From Thermogemmatispora sp042408965 (GTDB lineage: Bacteria; Chloroflexota; Ktedonobacteria; Ktedonobacterales; Ktedonobacteraceae): a stretch of DNA of 46,040 nucleotides. Shown one piece after another: positions 1-8,255 of the stretch. Made by a program: the position numbers and the translations under genes. How positions within the stretch are numbered: position 1 is the stretch's first letter; the number at the start of each line of letters is the position of its first letter. The stretch is taken from NCBI GenBank assembly GCA_042408965.1, contig JBHOQN010000066.1:1-46040 (forward strand). Reading direction: 5' to 3'. The notes under the pieces were generated by a model. The model was not told where the DNA came from, searched no databases, and was given only the letters and a program-made list of their open reading frames with translations.

Positions 1-122
1 GCTTCCCCTGCGTGGTGACACGCAGCGAAGGTCCCAGGTAGATGACCTGGTAGATAGACCGGAGGTGGACACCTGGTAACAGGTGCAGCTGACCGGCCCT
101 AATGACCGAGCGGCTTGTGCCT
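1..122 (+). rRNA. rrl: 23S rRNA, 3' end (partial)
   Basis: The first ~120 nt match the conserved 3' terminal part of bacterial 23S rRNA. Visible landmarks are a helix around GACCTGGTAGATAGACCGG, the GGAGGTGGA segment, a GGTAAC loop, and GCAGCTGACCGG followed by CCTAATGACCGAGCGGCTTG. These align by eye with the Bacillus and E. coli ends (ACCGGTACTAAT...GGCTTAACC). The gene is transcribed left to right and begins outside the window. The exact 3' end is uncertain by a few nucleotides because the pairing 5' end is not in view. Confidence 0.93.
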
Positions 123-245
123 TCCCTGATTTCTTCGAGCATGCTATGCAGACTTTGCTCTCTGTCTGCGACATCTCTCAGCAAAATTGAGGTAAGAGTC
201 TCTCCAGTGAATCTGTTTACAGATTGTTCTTGATCTTCAAGTGCG

Positions 246-282
246 CAGAGGCAGCTTCCAGTCTGGAGGCTGCCTCTGTTTA
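246..282 (+). terminator. Intrinsic terminator of the rRNA operon
   Basis: CAGAGGCAGC (246-255) pairs perfectly with GCTGCCTCTG (269-278). Inside, TCCA pairs with TGGA around a 3-nt loop, giving about 15 pairs with one G-U, followed by a short T-run (TTTAT). It lies ~125 nt after the 23S 3' end. The stretch 123-245 shows no 5S rRNA landmarks and no tRNA; it is probably trailer containing processing sites. Confidence 0.8.
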
Positions 283-328
283 TCACTGATAGCTCGTTTC
301 GCGTCAGGGGAGATGCGCGTTGAGGCTC

Positions 329-1882
329 TCAGGTGCGGCGCGATCGCCGAGCCAGGATAAAACCGATGAGCGCTCCCAGGCCAAGCGCGAGCAAGACAGT
401 GGGCCACAGACCTCGCTGGTCTCGCTTCATAGCTGCTCGTGGTCTGATCTCATAGAGGCCACCCGCCCGATAGGCTTGATCCAGCAGCTCCACGGGATGA
501 ACGACCTCCATCTTCAGCCCCCGCTCACGTATACCCAGGGCAATTTGCATCATACAGCCAGGATTACCGGCAGCGATAGCCTCTGCTCCTGTCGCTGCGA
601 TATTATTCATCTTCCTCTCCAACAGCTTGCGGGCCAGCTCCTGGTTGGTGATGTTGTAGATGCCAGCACTGCCACAGCACCAGTCCGCCTCTTTCAGTTC
701 AACCAGCCTCAACCCTGGAATACTCTTGAGCAGCTGGCGTGGCTGTTGTTTGATCTTCTGACCGTGAAGCAGATGACAGGCATCGTGATAGGCGACTGTC
801 CGCGGAACGGCCCCCATCTTCTGATTGAGATCGATGCCCATCAGAAACTCACTGATATCTTTCACCCTGGCGCTGAAAGCCGCTGCTCTCTCTGCATAGA
901 GAGGATCGTCAGCCAGAAGGTGGCCATATTCCTTGAGGTTCGAGCCGCATCCGGCTGAGTTGATAATAATGGCATCGCAGTGATAGGCGTCAAACACATC
1001 GATGTTATGCCGCGCCAGCTCACGTCCCCGCCGTGTCTCCCCAGCATGCACGTGCAGCGCTCCACAACATTGCTGCTGCGGAGGTGTGATGACTTCGCAG
1101 CCGTTGGCCGTCAGCACACGGATGGTAGCCTCATTGATATCGCGAAAGGTCTGGTCCATAATGCAGCCACTGATGAAGCCAACACGATAGCGCCGAGGCC
1201 CCAGGGCGGGTGTGATCTCTGGAAGGGCGGGCGGGAACAGTTCGCCACGCGCTGAAGCCATGAGCGCTTCGGGCGTTTTCAACTGCCCTCTGAAGGGAGT
1301 AGGGAGGCTGTTCAAGAGATCCAGCAGGCCAGTGCGGTGGACCACGGCCTGCTGGCCGCTGCGCTGATAGAGTTTCAAGGCCGCAAAAAAGAGGGTAGTG
1401 ACCAGGCGGGAAGGGAGCATGAGATCGAAGAAGAGACGGCGTAAGAGCCTGGCGCTCAGGGGTTCCAGAGAGGCGCTCTCTCTGTGCACGCTAAGACCAT
1501 TGCCGTAAGCCAGCCACTCAGGGCGGCGCTCGACCTCCAGCTGAATCTGCTCGCGCGCCGCCTCGATCAGCTTCCCGAACTGAACGCCCGATGGGCAGGC
1601 TGTCTCGCAGGCGCGGCAACCCAGGCAGCAGTACATGTGCTCTACAAAGTCCGGCGTAATGGCGATGCGCCCTTCGGCTACGGCCTGCATCTGGTAGATA
1701 CGCCCACGCGGCGAGTCCATCTCTACTCCGAGCACGGCATAGGTGGGACAGGTGGGCAGACAGAAGCCACAGTGAATACACTGGCGCATCAGGTCATAGG
1801 TATGGGTATGACGGCGCAGCGGACCTTGAGCGGGGGGCATCACTGAATGGGCGGTGTTCTGCGAAATAGGTCTGGTGGGCAT
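329..1882 (-). CDS. glcF: Glycolate oxidase iron-sulfur subunit GlcF, with C-terminal membrane anchor
   Basis: 517 aa. Electron-transfer subunit of glycolate (2-hydroxyacid) oxidase, accepting electrons from the FAD subunits GlcD/GlcE. The N-terminal third carries two 4Fe-4S motifs, CIHCGFCLPTCP and CCLGCRACETACP. Two CCG (cysteine-rich) domains follow, with CCGALHVHAGE and CCGSAGIYN, as in the GlcF/HdrD family. The ATG at 1882 is preceded by GGGAGGTAGCT, a good Shine-Dalgarno. It is the last gene of glcE, rlmM-like, glcF, starting 30 nt after the methyltransferase gene. Odd: the last ~25 residues (about 493-511) form a hydrophobic, Gly-rich helix ending in ARRSRR, which looks like a tail anchor. 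Ordinary GlcF is soluble or peripheral. Family assignment is firm; the membrane anchor is inferred from hydrophobicity. Confidence 0.92.
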   Translation of the reverse strand: MPTRPISQNTAHSVMPPAQGPLRRHTHTYDLMRQCIHCGFCLPTCPTYAVLGVEMDSPRGRIYQMQAVAEGRIAITPDFVEHMYCCLGCRACETACPSGVQFGKLIEAAREQIQLEVERRPEWLAYGNGLSVHRESASLEPLSARLLRRLFFDLMLPSRLVTTLFFAALKLYQRSGQQAVVHRTGLLDLLNSLPTPFRGQLKTPEALMASARGELFPPALPEITPALGPRRYRVGFISGCIMDQTFRDINEATIRVLTANGCEVITPPQQQCCGALHVHAGETRRGRELARHNIDVFDAYHCDAIIINSAGCGSNLKEYGHLLADDPLYAERAAAFSARVKDISEFLMGIDLNQKMGAVPRTVAYHDACHLLHGQKIKQQPRQLLKSIPGLRLVELKEADWCCGSAGIYNITNQELARKLLERKMNNIAATGAEAIAAGNPGCMMQIALGIRERGLKMEVVHPVELLDQAYRAGGLYEIRPRAAMKRDQRGLWPTVLLALGLGALIGFILARRSRRT

Positions 1883-1912
1883 AGCTACCTCCCGTGTATC
1901 GTACTGGCGGGC

Positions 1913-3073
1913 CTATCTACCCTTCAGAGGCAGGGTCTCTTGTTGTACCGTTCTCTCCCTCGTCTGCCCACGCATCGGCAGCGGGCGCGCGGCGACGATG
2001 GTCACCTCCTGGCGGTTGTGAAAGAGCTGGCGTGCCCGGACGATCCCATAGGCCCCTCTCAGAATCTCCAGCGCCTCGCGCAGCGCGGGCAGTGGCTGTA
2101 GATACGACGTTACATGTGGCAGTTTCAGCACACTCAGCACAATGCCATCCCGCTCCAGGAGCCGACGCGCCTCGGCTAGCAAGCGTGCAGCATCTCGAGC
2201 ATCCATGCGCATGTCATTGGTAATCACATCAAAACGCCTGGCCTGCTTCTGGGCACTGGCAAGGTAAGCCTCAGCATAGCTGCGCTGATACTCGAGACGC
2301 GGATGCCTCTGGAGAACGGGCGCGAGCTGCCCGGGATCGACAGCGACCACCTGCATGCCTGCCTCAAGCAAGATACGTGTCCAGCCACCGGGGGCTGCTC
2401 CCAGATCAAGCGCACTGCCACCTTCAGGTAGCGCGAGGTCGAAGACCTCCAGCGCTTCGAGCAGCTTGAACTCAGCACGGCTGATCTGCTCAGACGTATG
2501 CGCAAAGTGACGCTCGCCTCCTGGCCAGGCACTCAGGTTCTCCTCAACCAGCGAGATGCCCACATAGCCTTTCGCGGTACCTGCAAGTACGGAGACGACG
2601 ACCCGCGGCTTCTTGATCGACTCCACCGCACCGGTCTCCTCGCTGATTACTGCAGCCAGCCGTTGATTGAGGATACCGCTGCTGTAAGCCCGAGCGCGCT
2701 GTGTACCCTCTCTCGGAAGGAGACGCGCCTGTACAGCGAAGCGTTGCCCTTGGTCAAGCAAGGAGAAGGCTGGCAGAACAGCCAGGGCGATGGCAAGCTC
2801 CCCGATGTCCTGTTCTGTGCCACTCAAGGGCACTGTGGCCTGTACCGGAGCAAGATGCCTCACAAACATAGGTGCCCCGGCAACTACCAGGCGCATGGCA
2901 CTTCTGGCTGACGAAGCAGGACAGAGGACCATGCCGGGAGCCAGTTGCTCGACAGGCGCACACAGCTCGCTCAGCCCTTGCACTTCCTCCAGGGCTGCTT
3001 CAATAAACTCAGGATGGGCCGTCAGGATCAGGCCTTCATGCTGACTCACAGCTTTCTTACAACCCCCCCACAA
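1913..3073 (-). CDS. RlmM/FtsJ-like 23S rRNA 2'-O-ribose methyltransferase
   Basis: 386 aa from the earliest start. SAM-dependent RNA methyltransferase with an N-terminal THUMP-like region (~15-180) and a C-terminal FtsJ/RrmJ fold. Motif I is DLGAAPGGW (223-231), followed by VVAVDPG. The 2'-O-methyltransferase tetrad K-D-K-E is present: K203 in SRAEFKL, D287 in NDMRMD, K317 in VLKLP, E356 in NRQEVTIV. This architecture matches RlmM (modifies C2498 of 23S rRNA), though orthology is inferred. The earliest start is TTG at 3073, overlapping the glcE stop by 17 bp. A GTG at 3049 just after that stop is at least as likely, but neither has a strong ribosome binding site. It sits between glcE and glcF and is probably translated from the same mRNA. 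Confidence 0.82.
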   Translation of the reverse strand: MWGGCKKAVSQHEGLILTAHPEFIEAALEEVQGLSELCAPVEQLAPGMVLCPASSARSAMRLVVAGAPMFVRHLAPVQATVPLSGTEQDIGELAIALAVLPAFSLLDQGQRFAVQARLLPREGTQRARAYSSGILNQRLAAVISEETGAVESIKKPRVVVSVLAGTAKGYVGISLVEENLSAWPGGERHFAHTSEQISRAEFKLLEALEVFDLALPEGGSALDLGAAPGGWTRILLEAGMQVVAVDPGQLAPVLQRHPRLEYQRSYAEAYLASAQKQARRFDVITNDMRMDARDAARLLAEARRLLERDGIVLSVLKLPHVTSYLQPLPALREALEILRGAYGIVRARQLFHNRQEVTIVAARPLPMRGQTRERTVQQETLPLKGR

Positions 3074-4391
3074 AGCGTCCTCTGGCGAAGATGCCCTCAG
3101 GGTCGAACTGCTGCTTGAGACGCCGCATCAGCGGGAAATCAGAGCCTGCTGGCCCCCACACATCGATGAGACGCTTCAGATCGAGCGGACAGCGTTCAAC
3201 CACCAGACTACCCTTGCCCTCCTGCGCCTGCTGGCGCAACTCTGTGATTGCCCTCACCTGCCGGGCTGTCGCATTGAGGGGGCGCAGCTCGAGATACACA
3301 ATGCCATTTCCGGCATGAGCCACGGTTGCCGCCTCGAGATCATAGCGCCGACAGACCTGCTCCAGGGTTTGCATATAGGCCGCGATGCGCGTCACCAGCA
3401 TTGTCGCCTTACAGGTAAGCTGCCCACTGGTCTGGGCTCGTACCGCCTCCCAGAAGAGATGCTGTGCCTCGTCCTCCAGATCATCGGCCATGAGCGCCCC
3501 ATATTTGCGCGCCAGCAGGCGCGTCTCATCGAGCTGACGATGGACAGCACTGACGCTCCCTTCAAAATTGAACGCCAGCGTGTACCCGTTGGCCGGCAGA
3601 GAGAGGCCTGAAGCGGCGCTGATGGCATGCGCCGCGCCCGGGTTGAGCAGCTCAATAGCACTGGGAGTGAGGAGCGATCCCAGCGCAGTAACGACCATCT
3701 GCATGGCGTCAGTGACCGCAGGAAACATCAGCAAGAGCGTGCGCTCAGCAGCAGGAAGGGGATGGAGCTTAAAGTGCGCCTCGACAATGATGCCCAGCGT
3801 TCCCAGAGAGCCAATATACAGCTTGTTCAGATCGTAACCTGCCACGTTTTTCACCACCCGTCCGCCGCTGCGCGCGATCTCTCCACTGGCCTGAATCGTA
3901 CGCAACCCGATGACCAGATCGCGAGCACTGCCATAGCGCAGACGCCTGGGGCCACTGGCATTCGTCGCCAGAATACCGCCGATGGTGGCCTGCTCCGCAT
4001 GAGGAGGGTCAAGGGCCAGACGCTGTCCTCTGCTAGCGAGCTTGCTCTGCAGGGCTGCCAGCGTGATCCCTGCCTCCGTGTGACAGGTGAGATCCGCGGC
4101 CTCATGCTCCAGCAAGCGCGTGAGCTGTGTCAGTTCAATGACCAGATCGATGCGCTCTGCAATGCCTCCCAGGCCGCGATGTGTCCCCCCTCCACGAGGC
4201 AGAAGCGTGAGGCGGTAGTGCCTGGCCAGGGCTACCGCCCGTGCAGTTTCTTCAACGGTCGCCGGAATAATCACAGCTCGCGGCTGCACACCGTCCAGCG
4301 TATATTGCAGGAGGACATCGGCGTCGGTCAGCACCGCCGCCCCTGGTGCATGCTCCCGAAGTGTCGCGATATATTCCTCAAACTCACCCAT
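3057..4391 (-). CDS. glcE: Glycolate oxidase FAD-binding subunit GlcE
   Basis: 444 aa from the ATG at 4391. FAD-linked oxidase subunit of glycolate oxidase. A PCMH-type FAD domain is visible: TVEETARAVALARHY, LLPRGGGTHRGLGG, the Ala/Gly-rich TIGGILATNASGPRRLRYG, and GGRVVKNVAGYDLNKLYIGSLG. The C-terminal half is more divergent, ending FDPEGIFARGRFVGGL, typical of GlcE. The frame stays open to 4490, but a -10 box TATAAT lies at 4484-4479 on this strand. Transcription would therefore start near 4472, and the ATG at 4391, preceded by GTGGAGGAAC, is the better start. It is the first gene of glcE, rlmM-like, glcF. Confidence 0.9.
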   Translation of the reverse strand: MGEFEEYIATLREHAPGAAVLTDADVLLQYTLDGVQPRAVIIPATVEETARAVALARHYRLTLLPRGGGTHRGLGGIAERIDLVIELTQLTRLLEHEAADLTCHTEAGITLAALQSKLASRGQRLALDPPHAEQATIGGILATNASGPRRLRYGSARDLVIGLRTIQASGEIARSGGRVVKNVAGYDLNKLYIGSLGTLGIIVEAHFKLHPLPAAERTLLLMFPAVTDAMQMVVTALGSLLTPSAIELLNPGAAHAISAASGLSLPANGYTLAFNFEGSVSAVHRQLDETRLLARKYGALMADDLEDEAQHLFWEAVRAQTSGQLTCKATMLVTRIAAYMQTLEQVCRRYDLEAATVAHAGNGIVYLELRPLNATARQVRAITELRQQAQEGKGSLVVERCPLDLKRLIDVWGPAGSDFPLMRRLKQQFDPEGIFARGRFVGGL

Positions 4392-4808
4392 CAGGCTCTG
4401 TTCCTCCACATGAAAAACCAGCCAGTAGGGCTGCCTGTACGCAAGGACTTTCGGGCCATGCAGCCTACTGTCGCGGATATTATAGCACATCCTGGCTTCT
4501 ATCCTTCGGGATAGGATGAGCCTGTGTAGAATCGGGCGCCCTTTTCAAGGCTTGTCATTTCAGGTATGCTTGTTGGGGTACAATCGCCAGTGTCCACGCC
4601 AGCGGAACAGGTAGCACTTCCGGTCTATGGTTCGTCGGTGCAGAAGCAAAAGCAAGCGTTCTATGTATCTGCCACGTCTTTCCTGATCGTGTAGACTAGA
4701 GCAGAGCAGCGAGCCAGCACTTCAACCGGTCCCGGAATGCTGGCTATCATCATATGCTGATTCATGTGCGATCCTCCCCTGTAGCCGGTAAAACAGAAAA
4801 CGTTTATA
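4392..4808. other. Divergent intergenic region glcE / DinB-like gene
   Basis: About 417 bp without a gene. It holds the glcE leader and its -10 box near the left end, and a UUCG-type mini-hairpin at 4499-4514. On the plus strand TATAAT occurs at 4805-4810, but it overlaps the first ATG of the next gene. I see no tRNA or other structured RNA here. Confidence 0.5.
4479..4484 (-). promoter_or_regulatory. Putative -10 box of the glcE operon
   Basis: TATAAT reads on the minus strand at 4484-4479, about 90 nt before the glcE ATG. No good -35 hexamer lies 16-18 nt upstream. A small hairpin CTATCC-TTCG-GGATAG (4499-4514) lies where the -35 would be. Confidence 0.45.
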
Positions 4809-5339
4809 ATGTATCCTATGATGAACGAAGCCAGGCAATTTTCCAGAGAATTTGAGCGTATTGTGCAGGAAGTACTCTATTTGCTCCAGCACGTGCCAGC
4901 AACGCTTCTGGACCATCCATTCCCAACCTCTGAGAGTTACTCTCTCTTCGTGCTGGCGACCTATCTGGTGGAGGTGGGAGAATTCTGGATTGTCGGCCAG
5001 GTGGGCAGAAAGCTGCTTCCCTATCGCAGCCTTGCTGAGTTCTGCGCAACGGGAACGCTACCGGCGCTGGTGGCGCGCTATCAGCGCTGGTTGAGAGAAG
5101 TCCATGAGATCCTCGATGAGCTACCGGATGGAGACCTCGATCAGATGGCCACCTTTTCTTTCGCCCTGGCAGCACCTGCAGCGAGAGCGCCCTTAACGAT
5201 CCGTTCCTGCTTACAGCAGGCAGTCCATCATACCTCGTTGATTCTTGAGCATATGAAGATACTCTATCGCTCCCTCCTCACGTCTGGCGACGCCCAGCTG
5301 GAAGAAGGAGCGATCTCCTCTGAAGAGCCGGATAACTAG
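4809..5339 (+). CDS. DinB-like four-helix protein (uncharacterised)
   Basis: 176 aa, helical and Leu-rich. The spacing of SLFVLATYLVEVGEFWI near residue 45 and AVHHTSLILEHMKILYRSL near residue 140 resembles the DinB/YfiT-like metal-binding bundle, where His residues on helices bind a metal. The C-terminal HH...H cluster is present, but the usual N-terminal His in the 'LAHL' position is Tyr here, so metal binding is doubtful. Possible starts are ATG at 4809, 4818 and 4821; none has a clear ribosome binding site, and a TATAAT overlaps the first. It is transcribed opposite to the flanking glc genes, so a role in glycolate metabolism is not implied. Fold assignment is tentative. Confidence 0.6.
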   Translation: MYPMMNEARQFSREFERIVQEVLYLLQHVPATLLDHPFPTSESYSLFVLATYLVEVGEFWIVGQVGRKLLPYRSLAEFCATGTLPALVARYQRWLREVHEILDELPDGDLDQMATFSFALAAPAARAPLTIRSCLQQAVHHTSLILEHMKILYRSLLTSGDAQLEEGAISSEEPDN

Positions 5340-5466
5340 TTGCGAAGCTCGGCAGCTCAGCTAAGCGAGGTGCCACCGGTCAGGACCGTTCCTCAAGGCT
5401 GGTCCATGAGCGACCAGCGGCGCCGGCCGCACCAACCCACTGAAGGGCATCGGTATCGTCGGGCTA

Positions 5467-6936
5467 TCAGAGCTGTTTTATTTCAGCACAGCGGCCAGGG
5501 CGCGGAAACAACTTGCCAGGGTTAAGCAACTGGCGAGGATTCCAGGCGTCACGCACCTGCTGCATCACCCGCAGATCCGTCTCGCTGAAGATCAGCGCCA
5601 TCTCCTCCTGCTTCTCAATACCTACGCCGTGCTCTCCCGTGATTGAGCCGCCAACCTCAGCGCAGACAGCCAGAATCTCGTGGCCTGCCTGACGGACACG
5701 CTCGACCTCGCCGGGTATCTGCGAATCAAAGAGGATGAGAGGGTGCAGGTTACCGTCACCGGCGTGAAAGACATTGCCTACGCGCAGACCATAGTGACTG
5801 CAGATCTCACTGACACGGCGCAGTACGTACGGCAGGCGAGTACGAGGGACGACCCCATCCTGAACGTAGAATTCCGGGCTGATGCGTCCCACGGCCCCAA
5901 AAGCATTCTTCCGACCGGCCCAGAGCAACTGCCTTTCCGCCTCATCAGTCGCGATACGCACAGAACGTGCACGATGCTGCTTGCAGATGGTCAGAATACG
6001 CTCAACCTGCTCCTGGACCTCCTCGCGCAGGCCCTCGGCCTCCAGCAGCAGAACAGCAGCGGCATCCAGAGGGTAGCCTGCATGCATATCAGCCTCGACG
6101 GCCTGCAGGATCATCTGGTCCATCATCTCGATTGCTGCCGGAATGAGGCCACTGGCGATAATCTCCGAGACAGTATTCGAGGCATCGTCCAGGCTGTCGA
6201 AGACGGCGAGCAGGGTCTTCACCTCTTCTGGAAGATGAACGATGCGTGTGATGATGCTCGTCACGATACAGAGGGTGCCCTCTGAGCCAGTGATCAGCCC
6301 CGTCAGGTCATAGCCAGGCCGATCGGGGGTCCAGCCTCCCACCTCAATCACCTCGCCGTCGGCGGTGACAACCTCCAGACCTAGCACGTGGTTGGTCGTG
6401 ACACCATAGATCAGCGTATGGGGGCCACCAGCGTTCTCTCCAACGTTGCCCCCGATCGTGCATGAGCGCTGACTGCTGGGATCGGGGACATAGTAGAAGC
6501 CCGCTGGATTCAGAGCGTTGCTCAGATGCAGATTGACCAGCCCTGGCTGCACCACGGCGCGCAGGTTTTCGTAGTCGACCTCCAGAATACGGTTCATGCG
6601 GCTGAAGGCGATGACGATCCCCCCATAGATCGGAATAGCTCCGCCGCTCAGCCCGGTGCCCGCGCCACGTGGCACCAGCGGTACATTGTGGCGAACTGCG
6701 ATCTTCACAATACCGACGACTTCTTCGGTACTGGAGGGCAGAACCACAATATCCGGCTGACTGCGATCGATCGAGGCGTCGTATTCGTAGAGCATGAGGT
6801 CATAGGGATGGTGGAGAACATAGCGTGGACCCAGTAGCGCGCTCAACTCGCGCACGACCTGGGCTTTGCGCTCCTCGGTGAGACGCGCGAATGCAGTCGC
6901 GGGTGCGTTGGTCAGAGGCAGTTCTGTGATACTCAT
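5467..6936 (-). CDS. glcD: Glycolate oxidase FAD subunit GlcD
   Basis: 489 aa, the usual length for GlcD. Catalytic FAD-linked oxidase that converts glycolate to glyoxylate (or D-lactate to pyruvate in relatives). FAD_binding_4 motifs are clear: VPRGAGTGLSGGAIP, the TIGGNVGENAGGPHTLIYGVT segment, and GYDLTGLITGSEGTLCIVT. The C-terminal FAD-oxidase domain has NVFHAGDGNLHP (metal/substrate His) and GSITGEHGVGIEK, ending WNPRQLLNPGKLFP. The ATG at 6936 follows GGAAGGGCTCCC. It is not co-transcribed with glcE: over 1 kb and an opposite-strand gene separate them, and it has its own candidate promoter. With GlcE and GlcF it completes the three-subunit enzyme. Confidence 0.95.
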   Translation of the reverse strand: MSITELPLTNAPATAFARLTEERKAQVVRELSALLGPRYVLHHPYDLMLYEYDASIDRSQPDIVVLPSSTEEVVGIVKIAVRHNVPLVPRGAGTGLSGGAIPIYGGIVIAFSRMNRILEVDYENLRAVVQPGLVNLHLSNALNPAGFYYVPDPSSQRSCTIGGNVGENAGGPHTLIYGVTTNHVLGLEVVTADGEVIEVGGWTPDRPGYDLTGLITGSEGTLCIVTSIITRIVHLPEEVKTLLAVFDSLDDASNTVSEIIASGLIPAAIEMMDQMILQAVEADMHAGYPLDAAAVLLLEAEGLREEVQEQVERILTICKQHRARSVRIATDEAERQLLWAGRKNAFGAVGRISPEFYVQDGVVPRTRLPYVLRRVSEICSHYGLRVGNVFHAGDGNLHPLILFDSQIPGEVERVRQAGHEILAVCAEVGGSITGEHGVGIEKQEEMALIFSETDLRVMQQVRDAWNPRQLLNPGKLFPRPGRCAEIKQL

Positions 6937-7020
6937 GGGAGCCCTTCCAGTGCTATTCAGTGCTTCACAGCCATAGCTGCCTGCTCGGCAGCGCCAACAA
7001 TCGCTCGTCGATGATAGAAC

Positions 7021-7049
7021 ATGATACCATGCTCAGGGCTGCCTCCGAA
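7021..7049 (-). promoter_or_regulatory. Candidate glcD promoter
   Basis: On the minus strand TTCGGA (7049-7044), a 17-nt spacer and TATCAT (7026-7021) lie about 85 nt before glcD. The -35 match is weak. Confidence 0.35.
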
Positions 7050-7090
7050 AGATGACAGGAGCGCGTGATCTGAAGAGAGTTCCTGCTCAG

Positions 7091-8008
7091 TTAGTGATGA
7101 GGGGGCTTGAAGAGCCGCCAGCCCCAGAAGAGCAAGCCCAGGAGGGCCAGGACCAGCCCTCCTGAAAGGAGCAGGCGGAGCGTGTCAATACTGCTGGTCG
7201 CAGCGGGTGGGGGAGGCGGCACAGAGGCGGGCTGGGCCGTGCTGACGCTTGAGATCGGCGTGGGGGAGCTACCAGCCGGAAAATGCAGGCCCTGCCAGAC
7301 CGGCTGCGTTCCCGAAGGTGGCGCTGGCTGTTTGTCTGGTGGCTGGCCTGTGGAGCGGTGGTGCTCTCCCTGTGCAGGAGGTGTGGTGGCTCCTGTGGCT
7401 GCAGGTGTGCTCTGCAGGAGAGCGCCATTACTGGCAGCGATCGTCGGGGCAGTAGTCGATTGCCACTGTGGTCCGCCATCGATAGTGCGGGCAAAAGATT
7501 GGTCAGCGCCAAGTTGAGGGATCGTGACCTGGTCGATGACGGCCGTTCCATTGAAGAGGAGGCGCACGGTACAGGCGCCCTGCGGGAAAAACGCCGTGCT
7601 GCTCACCTCCCCATCTTCAGGAAAGAGCACCAGGAACCCGTGTGCGGGGATAGCCGAGCCGAGAGGCAGGAAGAAGGGAGTTGTCTGCGGACCCGTATCC
7701 AGGCTGGCATGGACAGCGTAAAGATCGAACGGGCGATTCTGGGGGTTATAGAGTTCGACCCAGGCATCGCGTAAGCTGACGGGAGCGCCCTCACTGGCAC
7801 AATTCCAGGCACTCTGAGGAAAGGTGAGTACCTCATTCAGCAAGACCTCGTGCGCCGAAGAGGGCGGGGGTAGGGCGCCAGCAACGGCGGGAGGATTCCG
7901 GGGAGCGCAGCCATGTGCTGCAGTCGCCTCACCGTGCCGACCCCCCGGGACCGAAAAAAAAAGCCCGACGAACAGTATCAGAGTAAGTAGCACCACCGTG
8001 TACCGCAC
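7091..8008 (-). CDS. Secreted lamin-tail-domain protein with C-terminal anchor
   Basis: 305 aa. An N-terminal hydrophobic segment (residues 3-20) acts as a signal peptide. A lamin-tail (LTD) fold follows at ~53-165, recognisable from VLLNEVL, AWVELYNPQNRPFDLYAV, PAHGFLVLF and VIDQVTIP. Next is a Pro/Ser/Thr-rich, low-complexity stalk (~180-272), then a transmembrane helix (~274-297) and a short basic tail. Predicted to be displayed outside the membrane; LTDs in bacteria are often found on surface or nuclease-associated proteins, but no partner domain is present here. The start is GTG at 8008, preceded by GGGGAGGTACGT. It is the third gene after rsfS and a small membrane protein. Function unknown. 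Confidence 0.78.
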   Translation of the reverse strand: MRYTVVLLTLILFVGLFFSVPGGRHGEATAAHGCAPRNPPAVAGALPPPSSAHEVLLNEVLTFPQSAWNCASEGAPVSLRDAWVELYNPQNRPFDLYAVHASLDTGPQTTPFFLPLGSAIPAHGFLVLFPEDGEVSSTAFFPQGACTVRLLFNGTAVIDQVTIPQLGADQSFARTIDGGPQWQSTTAPTIAASNGALLQSTPAATGATTPPAQGEHHRSTGQPPDKQPAPPSGTQPVWQGLHFPAGSSPTPISSVSTAQPASVPPPPPAATSSIDTLRLLLSGGLVLALLGLLFWGWRLFKPPHH

Positions 8009-8050
8009 ACGTACCTCCCCTTAGTCTCAGTACAGGCCTGTCGCGAGCAG

Positions 8051-8224
8051 TTATTGATACAGGTACTCCAGAGGCACTCTGCGCCGCCGGTTGAGCACTT
8101 TGCGAATCGCTTCGATGCTGCTCTCACCGAGCGTGAAGGCAATAATCGAACCGACGATGAAGCCACAGATGCCCCCAAAAGCCACCCCTTCGAGAAACAT
8201 GCGGTTACGGAGAAACGTCATCAT
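8051..8224 (-). CDS. Small single-pass membrane protein (57 aa)
   Basis: The 57-aa reading from ATG 8224 (or 56 aa from ATG 8221) has one Gly-rich transmembrane helix at ~12-30 and a basic C-terminal tail with RRRR. The Shine-Dalgarno AAAGGTGG sits 4-7 nt before the two ATGs, which argues against the longer open frame that overlaps rsfS. It lies 31 nt after rsfS and 42 nt before the lamin-tail gene, so probably in the same transcript. No family recognised. Confidence 0.65.
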   Translation of the reverse strand: MMTFLRNRMFLEGVAFGGICGFIVGSIIAFTLGESSIEAIRKVLNRRRRVPLEYLYQ

Positions 8225-8255
8225 TGACCACCTTTTTCTGTCGTAATAGACTCTG

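Noticed and set aside
123..245. Possible 5S rRNA after 23S
   Set aside because: No CCGAAC-type loop or pairing termini; too short and irregular.
4499..4514. UUCG hairpin near the glcE promoter as a terminator
   Set aside because: Only 6 bp with no T-run and no gene ending nearby.
4805..4810. TATAAT as promoter for the DinB-like gene
   Set aside because: It overlaps the first ATG, which would place transcription inside the coding region unless a later start is used; no -35 box.
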